From contig CABIIJ010000038.1 of NCBI GenBank assembly GCA_902175065.1, positions 1 through 42,959 on the forward strand: a DNA stretch of 42,959 nucleotides, read 5' to 3'. Of the stretch, positions 23,431 to 32,231 are shown piece after piece. How positions within the stretch are numbered: the first letter of the stretch is position 1; every line of letters begins with the position of its first letter. A program made the position numbers and the translations under genes. The DNA is from an uncultured Comamonas sp. (lineage in GTDB: Bacteria > Pseudomonadota > Gammaproteobacteria > Burkholderiales > Burkholderiaceae_C). Below the pieces are notes generated by a model that saw only the letters and a program-made list of their open reading frames with translations, was not told the origin of the DNA and did not search any database.

Positions 23431-25665
23431 TCAGTAGGCGATCTTCAGCGTGGCCACTGCTGAGCGGCCTGCACCGATGTTGGCGTAGTGCGGCGAGCGC
23501 ACGCCGGTGTAGTAGACCTTGTCGCCCAGGTTGTAGAGGTTCAGCTGCAGCGCCATGTTCGGCGTGAACTGGTAGCTGGCCATGGCGTCGTAGCGGGCGT
23601 AGCCGCTGGCGCCCTTGGTCACGATGCCACCGTCGTTGCTGCGGATGTACGAGGCGTTCACGCTGCTTTGCGCGTACACCCCCAGGCCCAGGGTGAGCTT
23701 GGCCGTGGGTTTGTAGCTGGTCCACAGGCTGAAGCTGTGCTTGGGCGTGTTCTGGAAGGGCTGGCCGTTGGCAATGTTGCCGATACCCATGTCCTTCTGC
23801 TCGCTGTCCATATAGGTGTAGCCGCCAAAGACATTCAGACCGGGCAGCACGCTGCCGGTAAAGCCCAGCTCGATCCCGTTCACCACCTTGTTGCCGCCCA
23901 TGTAGGTGATGCCGTTTTCCGTGATGCGCACGTTGGTCACTTCATTGCGGAAGATGGCGGCGGTCAGGCCCAGGTGGTTGTTCAGCACGTTCCACTTGGT
24001 GCCCAGCTCGATGGAGCGGGTTTTTTCCGGTTCCAGGTCGGCCAGCGCATCGGTGGTGATGCCCAGGTCTTCGCTGCCATTGCCGAGCGTGGAGCCGCCA
24101 GGGCGGGAGGAGGTGCCCAGGCTGGCGTAGATGCTGCCGTTGCTGGCCGGCTTGTAGACCACGCCCAACTGGTAGTTGAACAGCGTGTCGCTGCGGCTGA
24201 GGTCGTAGGGCACGACGCTGCCGCGCGGTGGCGGGCCGGAAGCGTCGATCTTGTAATGATCGACGCGCAAGCCGCCGTTGATCAGCCACTGCTCGTTCAG
24301 CTTGATCGTGTCGAAGCCGTACAGTGCGGTGGTGGTGATCTTGTTGTTGGCAGGATCGCCCGGCGTCCAGGCAAAGTTCCAGGCGTCGTTGGGGTTGGGG
24401 TTGTTCAGGGAAGTGCACCACGGCGCCGCCACGGCGGCGCAGACGCCGTTGCCGGATTGCACGGCCCCGGAACGGGATTCGGCTTTCTCCTGCGACAGCT
24501 CCAGGCCCACGGCATAGGTGTGGCCGACGCTGCCGGTTTGCGCCTGACCGGTGAACTCGGTCACGTTTTGCAGGGTCTTGGTGTCAGAGATGCGGTAGTT
24601 GCCGCGCCGCCAGACAAAGCCGTTGACGGCGTTGCCCTTGCTGTCGTCCGGCTGCGTCCAGACGTAGTCCTGGCTGGATTTGCTCCAGCGCAGGGTGTTG
24701 CGCAGCTTGTTGGTGGCGCTGAACTTGTGCTCGATGCTGGCGGTGAGCAGGTCGCTCTTTTCCTTCTCGTAGTCGCGGCCAAACAGGCCGTACCAGTTCT
24801 TGCGGCTGTTGCCGTAGGTGGGGCGCACGTTGCTGCCGCCGGGCAATGCAGCTGCACCGGCGGTGTTGTAGAGGTAAGGCACGCCGCCATCGGGGATGTT
24901 GTCGGTTTGCAGGTGCTGCCAGCCCAGGGTGATTTCGGTGGGCGTGCCCATGCCGAAGGTCACGGTGGGGGCAATGCCCCAGCGCTTGTTTTCGGGGCCG
25001 TCGCGGCCGGGGATGTCGGCATCGTGCGCCATGGCGTTCAGGCGCAGGCCCACGGTGTCGGAGAGCTTGCGATTCAAGTCCAGCGTGGCCCGCTTGTAGT
25101 TGTCGGTGCCCAGGCCGATGTCGGCGTTGAGGAAGTTCTCGTTCTTGGCCTTTTTGGTGGACAGGTTGATCGAGCCGCCTGCGCCGCCGCGCCCGGCGTA
25201 GGCCGAATCGGCGCCTTTGATGACTTCGATGGCTTCCAGGTTGAACACTTCGCGCGTGCCGGCGGCGATGTCGCGCATGCCGTCGACGAAGGTGCTGGCT
25301 TGCGCATCCATGCCGCGAATGAAGGCCTGGTCGCCGGTGGGGTTGCCGCCTTCGCCATTGCCGAAGGTGATGCCGGGGGTGGCCTTGAGGGCGTCTTGCA
25401 GGCTGGTGGCGCCAGTCTGTTGCAGGACTTCCTCGGTAATGACCTGCACGGTCTTGGGCGTATCGACCAGCGGCGCGGTGAATTTGCCCGACGGTGCAGT
25501 GTCGGTTTTCATCGCACTGGTTTCGCCTGTGACGGTGACGGTGGAGAGGGTGTTGGTGGCCGGGGCCGATTGCGCCAGGACATTGGCGCTGACCAGGGTC
25601 AAACCAGCAGCTAAGGCCAGTTGCGTGAGTTCGCAGTGCAGGCCGGGTTTGCGGTTTTCTGACAT
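23431..25665 (-). CDS. TonB-dependent siderophore receptor
   Basis: This 744-residue outer-membrane receptor would import ferric siderophore, probably catecholate, with energy from TonB-ExbBD. A signal peptide is visible (LTQLALAAGLTLVSANVLAQ). The TonB box region is LSTVTVTGE, and the plug domain covers about residues 55-165 (VDTPKTVQVITEEVLQQTGA, then FNLEAIEVIKGADSAYAGRG followed by GAGGSINLSTK). A 22-strand barrel ends in the outer-membrane C-terminal signature AVATLKIAY. The overall pattern resembles Fiu/CirA-like receptors. The start has a weak ribosome site. A candidate Fur box overlaps the predicted -10. Together with piuC and the FMN enzyme gene it forms an iron-responsive group; no siderophore synthesis genes are nearby, so the ligand may be foreign. 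Confidence 0.94.
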   Translation of the reverse strand: MSENRKPGLHCELTQLALAAGLTLVSANVLAQSAPATNTLSTVTVTGETSAMKTDTAPSGKFTAPLVDTPKTVQVITEEVLQQTGATSLQDALKATPGITFGNGEGGNPTGDQAFIRGMDAQASTFVDGMRDIAAGTREVFNLEAIEVIKGADSAYAGRGGAGGSINLSTKKAKNENFLNADIGLGTDNYKRATLDLNRKLSDTVGLRLNAMAHDADIPGRDGPENKRWGIAPTVTFGMGTPTEITLGWQHLQTDNIPDGGVPYLYNTAGAAALPGGSNVRPTYGNSRKNWYGLFGRDYEKEKSDLLTASIEHKFSATNKLRNTLRWSKSSQDYVWTQPDDSKGNAVNGFVWRRGNYRISDTKTLQNVTEFTGQAQTGSVGHTYAVGLELSQEKAESRSGAVQSGNGVCAAVAAPWCTSLNNPNPNDAWNFAWTPGDPANNKITTTALYGFDTIKLNEQWLINGGLRVDHYKIDASGPPPRGSVVPYDLSRSDTLFNYQLGVVYKPASNGSIYASLGTSSRPGGSTLGNGSEDLGITTDALADLEPEKTRSIELGTKWNVLNNHLGLTAAIFRNEVTNVRITENGITYMGGNKVVNGIELGFTGSVLPGLNVFGGYTYMDSEQKDMGIGNIANGQPFQNTPKHSFSLWTSYKPTAKLTLGLGVYAQSSVNASYIRSNDGGIVTKGASGYARYDAMASYQFTPNMALQLNLYNLGDKVYYTGVRSPHYANIGAGRSAVATLKIAY

Positions 25666-25769
25666 GGGTGGGATGGGTTGGAGAGATGATGAAACGAGAC
25701 TGCTCCAACCAAGGCACCTTGAAAAGCGCCCTGGAAAAAGGCGCAGTCCCGCTGCAAATTTTATTCCTT

Positions 25770-25799
25770 AATAAGAATGATTGCCTTTATCTGTATCAA
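25770..25799 (-). promoter_or_regulatory. Promoter with candidate Fur box, TonB receptor gene
   Basis: On the minus strand -35 TTGATA (25799-25794) and -10 TCTTAT (25776-25771) are 17 bp apart. The partly palindromic TAAGAAT-G-ATTGCCT (25772-25786, plus strand) resembles a Fur 7-1-7 site and covers the -10. The start codon is about 105 bp downstream. Confidence 0.5.
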
Positions 25800-25842
25800 T
25801 ATTGTTGCTTCTTGGCAACGGATGGCCCTGGCGGGGCCGGCC

Positions 25843-25869
25843 CTTGAAATGCGGTATGCCGCCCCTAAC
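25843..25869 (+). promoter_or_regulatory. RpoH (sigma-32) heat-shock promoter of htpG
   Basis: -35 CTTGAAA (25843-25849) and -10 CCCCTAAC (25862-25869) with a 12-bp spacer match the sigma-32 consensus (CTTGAAA, CCCCATNT) closely. The htpG start codon is 53 bp downstream. Confidence 0.85.
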
Positions 25870-25881
25870 TGCAGCGGCGTT

Positions 25882-25907
25882 GCCGACGCGGGGTCGGCGC
25901 TTTTTTT
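25882..25907 (+). terminator. Terminator-like hairpin in the htpG leader
   Basis: GCCGAC (25882-25887) pairs with GTCGGC (25893-25898) around a G-rich loop and is followed, after GC, by seven T. It lies between the heat-shock promoter and the htpG start, so it could attenuate transcription or act as a temperature-sensitive leader; it may also be a chance remnant. Confidence 0.5.
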
Positions 25908-25922
25908 CCCGAGCTACACCTT

Positions 25923-27872
25923 ATGAGTCAACACACCCATTCTTTCCAGGCGGAAGTGGCGCAACTGCTGCACCTGGTTACCCATTCGCTGTATTCCAAC
26001 CCCGAGATCTTCCTGCGCGAGCTGGTGTCCAACGCTTCGGATGCCTGCGACAAGCTGCGCTTTGCCGCGCTGGGCGATGCCAGCCTGTACGGCGACCAGC
26101 CCGATCTGGAAGTGCGTTTGTCCTTCGACGCGGCCGCGAAAACGCTGACGATTACCGACACCGGCATCGGCATGAGCGAGCAGGAGGCCATCGACCACCT
26201 GGGCACCATTGCCAAGAGCGGCACCAAGGCCTTTATGGAGCAGCTCTCGGGCGACCAGAAGTCGGACGCGCAGCTCATCGGCCAGTTCGGCGTGGGTTTT
26301 TATTCCGGCTTCATCGTGGCCGACAGGATCACCGTGGAATCGCGCCGCGCCGGTTTGCCGCAGACCGAAGGCGTGCGCTGGACGAGCACCGGCACGGGCG
26401 ATTTCGTGACCGAGACGATCACCCGCCCGGCACGCGGCACCAGCGTCACCCTGCACCTGCGCGAAGACCAGCAGGAGTTTCTGAACGCCTGGAAGCTCAA
26501 GTCGCTGGTGAGCAAATACTCCGACCACATCAGCCTGCCCATCCTGATGGAAAAGGAGGAATGGAAAGAGGGCGAAAACGAGGGCGAACCCGGCGGCATG
26601 GTGAAAACCGGCGAGTGGGAAACCGTGAACAAGGCCAGCGCCCTGTGGACCCGCGCCAAGAAGGACATCAGCGCCGAGCAGTACCGGGAGTTCTACAAAA
26701 GCATCAGCCACGATCATGAAGACCCGCTGGCCTGGGCGCACAACCGCGTGGAGGGCAATTCGGAATACACGCAGCTTCTGTACATCCCGGCCAAGGCGCC
26801 GTTCGACCTGTACACCCGCGACAAGCACGCCGGCGTGAAGCTGTACGTCAAGCGCGTGTTCATCATGGACGATGCCGAGGCGCTGCTGCCGCAGTACCTG
26901 CGCTTCGTGAAGGGCGTGATCGACTCGGCCGACCTGCCGCTGAACGTCAGCCGCGAGCTGCTGCAGGAAAGCCGCGACGTGCGCCTGATCCGCGACGGGT
27001 CGGTCAAGCGCGTGCTGTCCATGCTGGAAGACCTGGCCAAGCACGACAAGCATGAAGCTGGCACCGATGCCGACGGCGTGACCGACGTGGTCAGCGAAGA
27101 GGACAAGGCCAAGGAAGGCAAGTACACCCGCTTCTATGCCGAGTTCGGCCCGGTGCTGAAAGAGGGGCTGGGCGAGGACTTCGCCAACCGCGAACGCATC
27201 GCCAAGCTGCTGCGCTTTGCCTCCACCATCGGCGATGCGCCCACCGTGGGCCTGGCCGACTACAAGGCACGCATGAAGGAGGGGCAGGAGGCCATCTACT
27301 ACATCACCGCCGACACCCTGGCCGCCGCCAAGAACAGCCCGCAGCTGGAAGTGTTCAAGAAAAAGGGCATCGAGGTGCTCCTGATGACCGACCGCGTGGA
27401 CGAGTGGGCGCTCAATTACCTGCACGACTTCGACGGCACGCCGCTGCAAAGCGTCGCCAAGGGTGCGGTCGACCTGGGCAAGCTGCAGGACGAGGAAGAG
27501 AAGAAAGCCGCCGAGGAAGCTGCCGAAGCCTTCAAGCCCCTGCTGGCCAAGCTGAAGGAGGCGCTGAAGGACAAGGCCGAGGACGTGCGCGTGACCGCCC
27601 GCCTGGTCGACTCCCCGGCCTGCCTGGTGGTGCAGGACGGCGACATGAGCAGCCAGCTTGCCCGCATGTTGAAACAGGCCGGGCAGGAAGTGCCCGGCAG
27701 CAAGCCGGTGCTGGAGGTGAACCCCGACCACGCCCTGGTCAGGAAGCTGGACGGCAGCGTGCACTTCCATGACCTGGCGCACATCCTGTTCGACCAGGCG
27801 CTGCTGGCCGAAGGCGGGCACCTGGAAGACCCGGCGGCCTACGTCAAGCGGGTGAATGCACTGCTGGTCTAA
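25923..27872 (+). CDS. htpG: Molecular chaperone HtpG (bacterial Hsp90)
   Basis: This 649-residue cytosolic ATP-dependent chaperone works as a dimer with DnaK in late protein folding. The GHKL ATPase domain (residues about 1-230) shows [17 protein letters not shown], the ADP-binding [11 protein letters not shown] and [17 protein letters not shown]. The middle domain includes [19 protein letters not shown] and the conserved [20 protein letters not shown] region. The C-terminal dimerisation domain ends [12 protein letters not shown]. No acidic MEEVD tail is present, as expected in bacteria. A sigma-32 type promoter precedes it. Start ATG 25923 gives the typical [20 protein letters not shown]-terminus. 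It is followed by an intrinsic terminator. Confidence 0.98.
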   Translation: MSQHTHSFQAEVAQLLHLVTHSLYSNPEIFLRELVSNASDACDKLRFAALGDASLYGDQPDLEVRLSFDAAAKTLTITDTGIGMSEQEAIDHLGTIAKSGTKAFMEQLSGDQKSDAQLIGQFGVGFYSGFIVADRITVESRRAGLPQTEGVRWTSTGTGDFVTETITRPARGTSVTLHLREDQQEFLNAWKLKSLVSKYSDHISLPILMEKEEWKEGENEGEPGGMVKTGEWETVNKASALWTRAKKDISAEQYREFYKSISHDHEDPLAWAHNRVEGNSEYTQLLYIPAKAPFDLYTRDKHAGVKLYVKRVFIMDDAEALLPQYLRFVKGVIDSADLPLNVSRELLQESRDVRLIRDGSVKRVLSMLEDLAKHDKHEAGTDADGVTDVVSEEDKAKEGKYTRFYAEFGPVLKEGLGEDFANRERIAKLLRFASTIGDAPTVGLADYKARMKEGQEAIYYITADTLAAAKNSPQLEVFKKKGIEVLLMTDRVDEWALNYLHDFDGTPLQSVAKGAVDLGKLQDEEEKKAAEEAAEAFKPLLAKLKEALKDKAEDVRVTARLVDSPACLVVQDGDMSSQLARMLKQAGQEVPGSKPVLEVNPDHALVRKLDGSVHFHDLAHILFDQALLAEGGHLEDPAAYVKRVNALLV

Positions 27873-27893
27873 ACCCGGCCACGCTGGCCTGCG

Positions 27894-27919
27894 AACCCTG
27901 CTGCGGCAGGGTTTTTTTT
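27894..27919 (+). terminator. Intrinsic terminator of htpG
   Basis: AACCCTGC (27894-27901) pairs perfectly with GCAGGGTT (27906-27913) around TGCG and is followed by T residues to 27919. Confidence 0.9.
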
Positions 27920-27961
27920 ATGCGCCAGGGTGCGAGATGTTCATTGAAAAAGGAGCCTGTT

Positions 27962-28021
27962 CCACTGATGAACAAAGGATTTCATGTATTTTTATCTTTG
28001 AAATCATTTGTTCATAAGTGG
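27962..28021. repeat. AT-rich 23-bp inverted repeat, family copy C
   Basis: The 23 nt at 27962-27984 pair with 27999-28021 with only two mismatches around a 14-nt loop. Core of the left arm is ATGAACAAAGGATTTCA. Its sequence is much more AT-rich than its surroundings and is related to elements near 1681, 21417 and 39696. It lies in the convergent htpG/fliE spacer; no gene is present there. Confidence 0.7.
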
Positions 28022-28053
28022 TAAATGCTATTGAATTAATGAATCCTGCAGGT

Positions 28054-28087
28054 AAAAAAAACCGCTGCCCAGGAGCTGGCACAGCGG
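28054..28087 (-). terminator. Intrinsic terminator of fliE
   Basis: On the minus strand CCGCTG (28087-28082) pairs with CAGCGG (28067-28062) and is followed by eight T (28061-28054). It begins 40 bp after the fliE stop. Confidence 0.8.
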
Positions 28088-28126
28088 CATCAAGAAGGGA
28101 ACTGGTGGGGAAAACCGTGGGGCCGG

Positions 28127-28456
28127 TCAGACCTGCATGTTCATCACGTCGGTGTAGGCCTGCACCAGGCGGTTGCGCACGTGCAGCGTGGCCTGGAAGC
28201 CGATTTGCGCCTTCTGCATGGCGACCATCGTCTCTTCGAGGCTGACGGCGGGGTTCTCCATCTGCACTTCGCGCTGCAGGTGGGTGGAGTGGTTTTGCGC
28301 AGCGCTGACCGAGCGCAGGGCGTTTTCCAGCGCGGTGCCGAAGCCATGGCCCTCGGCCTCGGCGGACTGGAGGGGTTTGGTCAGGCGGGCGGCGGCATCG
28401 GTGGTGCCGCGCAGGGCGGACAAGGCGCTTTGAGTGTTTTGAATACGCAGATCCAT
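28127..28456 (-). CDS. fliE: Flagellar hook-basal body protein FliE
   Basis: This 109-residue FliE joins the MS ring to the proximal rod and is among the first substrates of the flagellar export apparatus. The C-terminal helical pair is typical: PAVSLEETMVAMQKAQIGFQ followed by ATLHVRNRLVQAYTDVMNMQV. The N-terminal part is variable. GGGAG lies upstream of ATG 28456; the longer open frame further upstream reads into the divergent control region and is not coding. It is transcribed away from fliF, with about 200 bp between them holding both promoters, and it has its own terminator. This divergent arrangement is usual in Burkholderiales. Confidence 0.94.
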   Translation of the reverse strand: MDLRIQNTQSALSALRGTTDAAARLTKPLQSAEAEGHGFGTALENALRSVSAAQNHSTHLQREVQMENPAVSLEETMVAMQKAQIGFQATLHVRNRLVQAYTDVMNMQV

Positions 28457-28653
28457 GGTGTGCTCCCTCAGGAAAAATGGACGCAGGAAATAGCTGACTT
28501 GGCCGCAATCGTAAGCATTCGGGGGTGGTGCCAGCGGCGGAAATAAGTGGGCAAAGGGGCGCCTTATCGTGTGAATGGCGGCAGGACAAATCCGAATAAT
28601 CGACTGCACCTTGGGCTGCGTGCCAGCTCTTGAACTCTGTTGGGAAAAACTAT
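28457..28653. promoter_or_regulatory. Divergent fliE / fliF control region
   Basis: These 197 bp must hold the class II promoters for both flagellar units. AGCGGCGGAAATAAGTG at 28533-28549 partly resembles an FlhDC half-site (AATGGCAGAAATAGCG), but the second inverted half is weak. No good sigma-28 or sigma-54 promoter was seen. Assignment is tentative. Confidence 0.35.
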
Positions 28654-30345
28654 ATGTCCGCCGTCGCTGAAGTACCTCTTGCTCAGAATCCTCCTGCCGT
28701 TGCAGGCGCTCCTGGCGTCTCGCTCCAGCAGCGCTTCAACCAGATGGACCGCAATCAGCGTATGCGCTGGGGCGGTCTGGCCGCCCTGGCCGTGGTGGCG
28801 GTGGTGGCGGCTGCGCTGTTTGCCCGCCAGCCGGACTACAAGGTGTTGTTCGCCAGCCTGTCGGACAAGGATGCGGGCGCGATCGTCGCGCAACTGACGC
28901 AGATGAACGTGCCTTACCGCTACACCGAGGGCGGCGGCGCGATTCTGGTGCCCGCCGACAAGGTGCACGATGCGCGGCTCAAACTCGCCACGCAGGGGCT
29001 GCCCAAAGGCTCCATCGCCGGGTTCGAGGTGATGGACAACAGCAAATTCGGCATCACCCAGTTTCAGGAGCGGGTGAATTACCAGCGGGCGCTGGAAGGG
29101 GAGTTGACGCGCTCCATCCAGGGCCTGTCGGCCGTGCAGGATGCCCGCGTGCATCTGGCGCTGCCCAACCAGAACGGTTTTTTCCGCGAGCAGCAGAAGC
29201 CCTCGGCCTCGGTGATCGTGGACCTGCACCCTGGCCGGATGCTGGACCGGGCGCAGATCGCGGGCATCGTGCATCTGGTCGCCTCCAGCGTGCCGGAGCT
29301 GGCGCCGAACAGCGTCAGCGTGCTCGATGCCAGCGGCAAGCTGCTCTCGCAGGAGCCGGACGGCAAGGACAGCTCGGTCGATCTCCAGCAGCTCATGTAC
29401 CAGCAGCAACTGGAGAAGCAGTACGTGCAGCGCATCCTGGACATTCTGGAGCCGGTGGTCGGTGTCGGCAATGTCAAGGCGCAGGTGACGGCGGAGCTGG
29501 ATTTCTCGCAGTCCGAATCGACCTCCGAGCTGCACGCCCCCAACCAGGGCGAAAGGGCCAGCAGCGCCATCCGCAGCCAGCAGATGCTGGAGAGCACCGG
29601 GGCGCCGAAAGACCTGCCGCCCACCGGCATCCCCGGTGCCACGACCAACCAGCCGCCGCAGGTGGCCGCTGCGCCCATCAACGGGCAGGCGCAGCCCCTG
29701 CGCTCGGCCGAGGAGCGCCAGCGTGACTTCATGGAAATCCCGGGCAGCAAGCGCGAGGTGGTCACCAATTACGAGGTGGACAAGACGGTGCGCGTCACCC
29801 GCAACAGTACCGGCGGCATCAAGCGCATGACGGCGGCCGTGGTCGTCAACTACCTGCCCGGCACCCCTGCCGAGGCCGGTGGCGTGGCCACCCCCCAGCC
29901 GATGACCGAGCAGCAGCAGGCGCAGATGCTGGCGCTGGTGCGCGAGACGATCGGCTTCAGCGCCGAGCGCGGCGATTCGGTGAACCTGATGAACACCCCG
30001 TTCCAGGCTGCGCCGCGTCTGGCCTCGGACCTGCCGGTGTGGCAGCAGCCCGAGACGATCGAAATGGTCAAGACCATTGGCTGGCCGGTGGGCTTTGTGC
30101 TGGCGGCGCTGATCCTGATGTTCGGCGTGGTGCGGCCCCTGGTCAAGAGCCGCCGCAAGAAGGAGATGCAGGCCCAGCTCGACCTGCTGGAAGCCGAGGA
30201 ACTGGAGCGTCCCGCCCTGCCGCAGAAACCGGGTGAACTGCCGCCCGAGCAGATCCGCCTGGATCAGGCGCGGGCACTGGCCAAGCAGAACCCGATTGCG
30301 GTGGCCAACATTATCAAAACCTGGGTCAATGGCGCTGAGGCTTAA
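28654..30345 (+). CDS. fliF: Flagellar MS-ring protein FliF
   Basis: This 563-residue inner-membrane protein assembles into the MS ring, the base of the flagellum. There is one membrane helix near residues 48-64 (LAALAVVAVVAAALFAR) and a second near 475-495 (GWPVGFVLAALILMFGVV). Between them lie the periplasmic ring-building motifs: YKVLFASLSDKDAGAIVAQL, VPADKVHDARLKLATQGLPK and ARVHLALPNQNGFFREQQKP. A proline- and glutamine-rich loop covers about 305-350. The C-terminal cytoplasmic tail (VANIIKTWVNG) is the FliG-binding helix. ATG 28654 has GGGA upstream; the frame extends to a TTG 24 bp earlier. It heads the fliFGHIJKLMNOPQR run. Confidence 0.97.
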   Translation: MSAVAEVPLAQNPPAVAGAPGVSLQQRFNQMDRNQRMRWGGLAALAVVAVVAAALFARQPDYKVLFASLSDKDAGAIVAQLTQMNVPYRYTEGGGAILVPADKVHDARLKLATQGLPKGSIAGFEVMDNSKFGITQFQERVNYQRALEGELTRSIQGLSAVQDARVHLALPNQNGFFREQQKPSASVIVDLHPGRMLDRAQIAGIVHLVASSVPELAPNSVSVLDASGKLLSQEPDGKDSSVDLQQLMYQQQLEKQYVQRILDILEPVVGVGNVKAQVTAELDFSQSESTSELHAPNQGERASSAIRSQQMLESTGAPKDLPPTGIPGATTNQPPQVAAAPINGQAQPLRSAEERQRDFMEIPGSKREVVTNYEVDKTVRVTRNSTGGIKRMTAAVVVNYLPGTPAEAGGVATPQPMTEQQQAQMLALVRETIGFSAERGDSVNLMNTPFQAAPRLASDLPVWQQPETIEMVKTIGWPVGFVLAALILMFGVVRPLVKSRRKKEMQAQLDLLEAEELERPALPQKPGELPPEQIRLDQARALAKQNPIAVANIIKTWVNGAEA

Positions 30346-30383
30346 CGCCCTGGCCCTGGCATGACGAACATAAAGAGTTGAAT

Positions 30384-31379
30384 ATGGACGACCGTGGTTT
30401 GAATGATGCTGCCATCTTGCTGATGTCCCTGGGGGAAGAAGAGGCCGCCGAGGTGTTCAAGCACCTCTCCCCCAAGGAAGTGCAGAAGCTGGGCGAAACC
30501 ATTGCCCGGATGCGCGGCGTGACCAAGGAGAAGGTGGACTTCGTCGTGGCGCGGTTTACCGATGACTGCGCCTCGCAAAGCCTGCTGGTAGAGGATGCCA
30601 GCGACTATGTGAAATCCGTGCTGCGCCGCGCCCTGGGCGACGACAAGGCCTCGCTGCTGCTGGACCGTATCCTGCAGGGCGGCGATGTCTCCGGCATCGA
30701 AAGCCTGAAATGGATGGACCCGGTTTCCGTGGCCGAACTGCTGCGCAACGAACACCCGCAGATCGTCGCGGCCATCCTGGTGCACCTGGAGTACGAACAG
30801 TCGGCAGCCATCCTGATGCAGTTGCCCGAGCGGATGCGCAGCGAAGTCATGCTGCGCGTGGCGACGCTGGAGGGCATCCAGCCCTCGGCCCTGAAGGATT
30901 TGAACGAAGTGCTCTACCAGGTGCTGGCCGGGGGCGACAAGATTCGCAAGACCTCGCTGGGCGGGGTCAAGACCGCAGCGGAAATGCTCAACCTGCTGGG
31001 CGGCAATGCCGACGTGGCGGTGCTGGACACCATCCGCAATTACGACGCGGATCTGGCGCAGAAGATCATGGACAAGATGTTCGTCTTCGACGATCTGGTC
31101 AAGCTCGACGACCGCTCGCTGCAACTGGTGCTGCGCGAGGTGGCGTCCGAGACGCTGATCGTGGCGCTCAAGGGCGGCTCGATGGAAGTGCGCGACAAGA
31201 TTCTGGCCAACATGTCCAAGCGGGCCGCCGAAGCCCTCAAGGAAGACCTGGAAGGGCGCGGCCCGATGCGCCTGTCCGAAGTGGAAGCGCAGCAAAAGGA
31301 AGTGCTCAAGATCGTGCGCCGTCTGGCCGACGAGCAGCAGATCACCATCGGCGGCGGTGCCGAAGACGCATTCGTCTAA
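30384..31379 (+). CDS. fliG: Flagellar motor switch protein FliG
   Basis: This 331-residue rotor protein sits on the MS ring and contacts the stator. The N-terminal FliF-binding domain shows LNDAAILLMSLGEEEAAEVF. The middle domain has the EHPQIVAAILVHLE motif. The C-terminal torque domain holds the charged helix DRSLQLVLREVASETLIVAL, with the Asp/Arg pattern known to face MotA, followed by LKGGSMEVRDKILANMSKRA. A TTG 6 bp before the ATG also gives an open frame, but the MDDRGLNDAAILL start is standard. It follows fliF by 38 bp and precedes fliH by 21 bp. Confidence 0.97.
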   Translation: MDDRGLNDAAILLMSLGEEEAAEVFKHLSPKEVQKLGETIARMRGVTKEKVDFVVARFTDDCASQSLLVEDASDYVKSVLRRALGDDKASLLLDRILQGGDVSGIESLKWMDPVSVAELLRNEHPQIVAAILVHLEYEQSAAILMQLPERMRSEVMLRVATLEGIQPSALKDLNEVLYQVLAGGDKIRKTSLGGVKTAAEMLNLLGGNADVAVLDTIRNYDADLAQKIMDKMFVFDDLVKLDDRSLQLVLREVASETLIVALKGGSMEVRDKILANMSKRAAEALKEDLEGRGPMRLSEVEAQQKEVLKIVRRLADEQQITIGGGAEDAFV

Positions 31380-31400
31380 CAGGAAGGTCAGGAAGCGGAC

Positions 31401-32231
31401 ATGGCAGGCAATACCCCCTATTCCAAAGCGCGTTTCATTCCCAGCGAGGAATTGCCGGCGGGTCAGGTGCGCGTCTGGCGCTTTGGCGATGTCGGCCTGG
31501 GTGGCCTGGGGGGCGAGGCGCTGCCACCCCTGGATACTTCCGAGCAGCTCCATCCGCTGATGAGCGAACGCCCCTCAGCCCCCGCCATGGAGGACGACCC
31601 CCAGGCGGAGGATGCGGCGCAGGAGGAAGCGCCGCCCGAACCGCCCCAGCCCGCCGGGATGGATGAAGAAACCGTGCAGCACCTGCTGGAGCAAGCCCGC
31701 CAGGAGGCCTACCAGCAGGGGCTGGAGCAAGGGCACCAGCAAGCCGCCCAGGAGTGGCAGCAGCGGATGCAGGACTACCAGAACAACCAGGGCCGGGAGC
31801 AGGGACAGCGCCTGACGGAAATCGTCCACCAGGCGCAAAGCGGCATCCAGGGACTGCAACAGCAGGTCGCCCCGGATTTGCTGCAACTGGCCTGTGACAT
31901 TGCCCGCCAGGTGGTGCGCCAGGAGCTGCGCACCAACCCCCAGGCGCTGATGCCGGTGCTGCGCGAGGCGCTGGACATGCTGGGCGCGGAAACCAAACCC
32001 GCCGTGGTGCGTCTGCATCCGGATGACTGGCAGGTGCTGGAGCCGCATATCCGCGCCGCCCTGCCCAATCCCAGGATCGAGTGGTTGCAGGATGCCGGTG
32101 TGCAGCCCGGCGGCTGCCTGGTGGAAAGCCAGGGTGCCCAGGTGGACGGCAGCCTGGAAAAACGCTGGCAGCGGGCCGTGGCCGCGTTGGGACTGGTGTC
32201 CACCTGGTACGAAGGGGCGCAGCATGGCTGA
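31401..32231 (+). CDS. fliH: Flagellar assembly protein FliH
   Basis: This 276-residue cytoplasmic regulator binds and restrains the FliI ATPase and docks it at the export gate. The N-terminus is low in similarity but has the [20 protein letters not shown] pattern. Then comes an acidic Pro-rich stretch at about 60-95, a Gln-rich coiled coil with repeated small residues ([20 protein letters not shown]), and the conserved C-terminal FliH domain ([20 protein letters not shown], then [15 protein letters not shown] and the [20 protein letters not shown] motif). It overlaps fliI by 8 bp. Confidence 0.93.
   Translation: MAGNTPYSKARFIPSEELPAGQVRVWRFGDVGLGGLGGEALPPLDTSEQLHPLMSERPSAPAMEDDPQAEDAAQEEAPPEPPQPAGMDEETVQHLLEQARQEAYQQGLEQGHQQAAQEWQQRMQDYQNNQGREQGQRLTEIVHQAQSGIQGLQQQVAPDLLQLACDIARQVVRQELRTNPQALMPVLREALDMLGAETKPAVVRLHPDDWQVLEPHIRAALPNPRIEWLQDAGVQPGGCLVESQGAQVDGSLEKRWQRAVAALGLVSTWYEGAQHG

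Noticed and set aside
23488-25614. 708-codon plus-strand open frame antisense to the TonB receptor
   Set aside because: It is a shadow of the receptor gene, Ala/Val/Gly-rich and without any recognisable motif.
28533-28575. FlhDC binding site between fliE and fliF
   Set aside because: Only one half-site resembles the enterobacterial consensus; the inverted second half is too weak to claim as a separate finding.
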